A stretch of DNA of 64,000 nucleotides from Palsa-883 sp963847615. GTDB lineage: Bacteria > Pseudomonadota > Alphaproteobacteria > Acetobacterales > Acetobacteraceae. The position numbers and the translations under genes are program-made. The DNA is taken from the NCBI GenBank assembly GCA_963847615.1, contig CAWKAN010000020.1, forward strand, positions 62,001 to 126,000, in the 5' to 3' direction. A model generated the notes under the pieces. The model was not told the DNA's origin. It was given only the letters and a program-made list of their open reading frames with translations, and searched no databases. Below are positions 61,768-64,000 of this stretch, piece by piece (the first letter of the stretch is position 1; every line of letters begins with the position of its first letter).

Positions 61768-62697
61768 TCACGGGGTCGATTCCGGCGCCTTCACCCCGGA
61801 CGCGGCGGCAACCTCGGCGGCGAAGTCGTCGGCCTTCTTCTCGATCCCCTCACCCAACTGGAAGCGGGCAAACCCGAGCAGCCTGGCGCCGGCCTTCTGC
61901 AGCACCGCCGCCACCCGGCTCTCGCCGTCATGCACCCAGACCTGCTCCAGCAGCACGGTCTCCTCGTAGTACTTCTGGATCCGGCCCTCGACCATCCGCT
62001 CGATGATCGCCTCGGGCTTGCCGGAGGCCCGCGCCTGCTCGCTGAGCACCGCCTTCTCCCGCTCCAGCGCCGCCGGATCGACCGCGCCGATGTCCAGCGC
62101 CTCGGGCCGCGCCGCCGCGACGTGCATGCCGACCTGCCGGCCGAGCGTCTCCAGCACCGCCATCTCGCTGCCGCCCTCGATCGCCACCAGCACGCCGATC
62201 TTGCCCAGCCCCGGCGCCACCGCCTGGTGCATGTAGCTCGCCACCGCGCCCTGCTTCACGCGCAGCACCCGCACCCGGCGGATCGTCATGTTCTCGCCGA
62301 TCGTGGCGATCAGCTGGGTCAGCTCCTCGGCCACCGTCCGCCCGCTGCCGGGGAAGGGCGCCGCGCCGATCGCGCCCAGCTCCTCGCCCACGTCCAGCGC
62401 GATCCGCGCCACCCCGGTCACGAAGGCCTGGAACGTCTCGTTGCGCGCCACGAAGTCGGTCTCGGCGTTGACCTCGACCATCGCCGCCTTGCCCGGCGCC
62501 GAGGCGATGCCGACCAGCCCCTCGGCCGCCACCCGGCCCGACTTCTTCGCCGCCGCCGCCAGCCCCTTCTTGCGCAGCCAGTCGACCGCGTCCTCCAGCA
62601 CGCCGGCGGTCTCGGTCAGCGCGCGCTTGCAGTCCATCATGCCGGCGCCGGTCTTCTCGCGCAGGTCCTTGACCAGCGCCGCTGTGATCTCAGCCAT
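61768..62697 (-). CDS. tsf: Elongation factor Ts
   Basis: 309 residues from ATG 62697. An ATG at 62739 would run into the rpsB-tsf gap. It opens AEITAALVKDLREKTGAGMM, then DCKRALTETAGVLEDAVDWL and RKKGLAAAAKKSGRVAAEGL, the EF-Tu contacting region TDFVARNETFQAFV, and ENMTIRRVRVL. It exchanges nucleotide on EF-Tu. It follows rpsB by 45 bases in the usual order. The next gene is the LpxR-like gene rather than pyrH, which follows tsf in many alphaproteobacteria. Confidence 0.97.
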   Translation of the reverse strand: MAEITAALVKDLREKTGAGMMDCKRALTETAGVLEDAVDWLRKKGLAAAAKKSGRVAAEGLVGIASAPGKAAMVEVNAETDFVARNETFQAFVTGVARIALDVGEELGAIGAAPFPGSGRTVAEELTQLIATIGENMTIRRVRVLRVKQGAVASYMHQAVAPGLGKIGVLVAIEGGSEMAVLETLGRQVGMHVAAARPEALDIGAVDPAALEREKAVLSEQARASGKPEAIIERMVEGRIQKYYEETVLLEQVWVHDGESRVAAVLQKAGARLLGFARFQLGEGIEKKADDFAAEVAAASGVKAPESTP

Positions 62698-62742
62698 CAC
62701 CCACTCTCCACTGGCCCGGAATCCCGGGCCGCTTGCCAAACG

Positions 62743-63529
62743 TCAGCCGTGCGCCGCGGCCCCGCCGGCGGCCTCGACCTCGGCGAGCGCGCCGGCCGGC
62801 AGTTCCTCGGCCCCGCCGATATCCTGCCCCGACGCCGCCATCTCGGCGCTGATCCCATCCAGCACCGCGCCCGCCACCAGGTCGCAATACAGCGAGATCG
62901 CGCGGATCGCGTCGTCGTTGCCCGGGATCGGGTAGGTCACGCCCCTGCGGGTCGGAGTTGCTGTCGAGCACCGCGACCACCGGGATGCCCAGCTTGGTGG
63001 CCTCCTCGACCGCCAGCTTCTCCTTGTTGGTGTCGATGATGAACAGGATGTCCGGCAGCCCGCCCATCTCCTTGATGCCGCCCAGCGCGCGCTCCAGCTT
63101 GTCCTTGTCGCGGGTGATCTCCAGCACCTCTTTCTTGGTCAGGCCCTGGGTGTCGCCGGCCACCAGGTCCTCGATCTGCCGCAGCCGCTTGATCGAGCCG
63201 GTGATGGTCTTCCAGTTGGTCAGCGTGCCGCCCAGCCAGCGATGGTTGACGTAGTACTGGCCGCAGCGCCTGGCGGCGTCGGCGACATGCTCGGCGGCGG
63301 CCCGCTTGGTGCCGACGAACAGCACGCGCCCGCCGGCCGCGGTCACGTCGCGCACCGCGCGCAGCGCGCGGTCGAGCATCGGCACCGTCTGCTGCAGGTC
63401 GATGATGTGCACCTGGTTGCGCACGCCGTAGAGGTACGGCCCCATCTTGGGGTTCCAGCGGCGCGTGTGGTGGCCGAAATGCACGCCGGCTTCCAACAGC
63501 TGGCGTAGGGTGAACTCTGGCATCGCCAT
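62743..63529 (-). CDS. rpsB: 30S ribosomal protein S2, frameshifted by one base near 62943
   Basis: Start ATG 63529 (MAMPEFTLRQLLEAGVHFGH, HTRRWNPKMGPYLYGVRNQV, HIIDLQQTVPML), with GGAAAGGA upstream. The frame holds through IDTNKEKLAVEEATKLGIPV and VAVLDSNSDPQG. An extra base in a run of four C (62942-62945, plus strand) then throws it out. The proper continuation, VTYPIPGNDDAIRAISLYCD, lies in the next frame to the stop at 62743. Since S2 is essential, this is almost certainly a sequence error. Total about 262 residues. Confidence 0.97.
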
Positions 63530-63819
63530 CGGCGTGTCCTTTCCTGTCGTCCGGTTAGACCTCCGCGGGGCTCGCGCCATACAGGCACCGGACCCGGCTC
63601 GCCGGGAAAGGCGCCCCGCGTGTGAATTACCGGCGCCCGACCCACCTCGTCGGGTCCGCGCCGGCGCGCCGGGATATGACGGAGACCCCGCCGAAACGCA
63701 AGACCGTACCCCCCACGTCACCTCTCCCGCGCGCGGGCTTGGGCCGCGCAGAGCGGACCAAGGTCGGGTCGCGCAGCGATCCGGGTGAGGGCCAGCCACC
63801 CGCACCGCCCACGCCACCC

Positions 63820-64000
63820 TCACGCCACCCCACCCCCCACCCAATCCCACCCCAGCCCCGCCCCAACAGCCCCGACCCGCAGCACGCCCCCCGCCCGCCG
63901 CACCCTCTCCTCCGCCAAACGCCGCACCTCCGCCGCCGCGGCCGCCTGCCAGTCCTCCCCCGCCCGGACGGCCGCATGAACCGCGATCTGCACCGTCCAG
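63820..64000 (-). CDS. Possible 3' end of an unidentified gene (cut by window edge)
   Basis: The last 60 codons of a frame open to the right edge read WTVQIAVHAAVRAGEDWQAA, AAAEVRRLAEERVRRAGGVL, RVGAVGAGLG, which looks protein-like, then a less natural GWDWVGGGVA end. It would be the neighbour upstream of rpsB. No family can be named. The region 63530-63819 otherwise holds the rpsB leader and promoter. Confidence 0.3.
   Translation of the reverse strand, partial: WTVQIAVHAAVRAGEDWQAAAAAEVRRLAEERVRRAGGVLRVGAVGAGLGWDWVGGGVA

Overview
The window is GC-rich and looks alphaproteobacterial, probably Acetobacteraceae. I infer this from codon use, the rpsB-tsf pair and the gene repertoire; no rRNA or marker gene fixes the genus. 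Roughly 1-39,950 is a prophage cut by the left edge. From 39,950 to 44,600 lies a junction zone with a toxin-antitoxin pair and three insertion-sequence remnants or elements. From 44,600 to the right edge is host chromosome.

Prophage, read mostly on the minus strand from right to left: tyrosine integrase (38.6-39.9 kb), AlpA-like regulator, prim-pol/helicase replication protein (34.1-37.2 kb) with a double iteron cluster at its 3' end, and a three-gene operon of a PD-(D/E)XK-like sce7726 protein, an sce7725 (Beta protein) and a RES-domain NAD+ phosphorylase (30.1-33.0 kb). Then come an HNH nuclease and the portal protein (27.9-29.6 kb). A 9-kb block on the opposite strand (18.9-27.8 kb) carries ParB, a DNA methyltransferase, DUF3560, DUF6011, small unknown genes and two secreted proteins, one with ankyrin repeats. 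It separates the portal from the rest of the head genes. Left of it are a methyltransferase-like/Mom-like fusion with a ParB-like partner (16.7-18.7 kb), small and large terminase, prohead protease, HK97 capsid, connectors, tail terminator, tail-fibre and SGNH genes, DUF2635, a Mu-like sheath and tube, the tail chaperone and the start of the tape measure. The virion is therefore predicted to be a myovirus with an HK97-type head and a Mu-like contractile tail.

The junction zone has a MazE/MazF-type pair with a palindromic operator, a complete IS256-family element with 8-bp target duplication, an IS66-type element with matching terminal repeats, and an internally deleted IS21 element keeping only the end of istB.

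The chromosome part has small secreted or lipoproteins, an OmpA-family protein with an octapeptide repeat linker next to Gly/Ser-rich exported proteins, a 6 x 146 bp non-coding tandem array, a SEC-C/TPR/sulfotransferase fusion, tRNA-Asn with terminator, a metabolic group (MmgE/PrpD, P1 peptidase, Ldh2-type dehydrogenase), an LpxR-like outer-membrane protein, tsf and rpsB.

Single-base frameshifts are frequent across the window, including in the essential rpsB. Much of the apparent gene breakage is therefore probably sequence error, and broken genes are reported here as reconstructed units.
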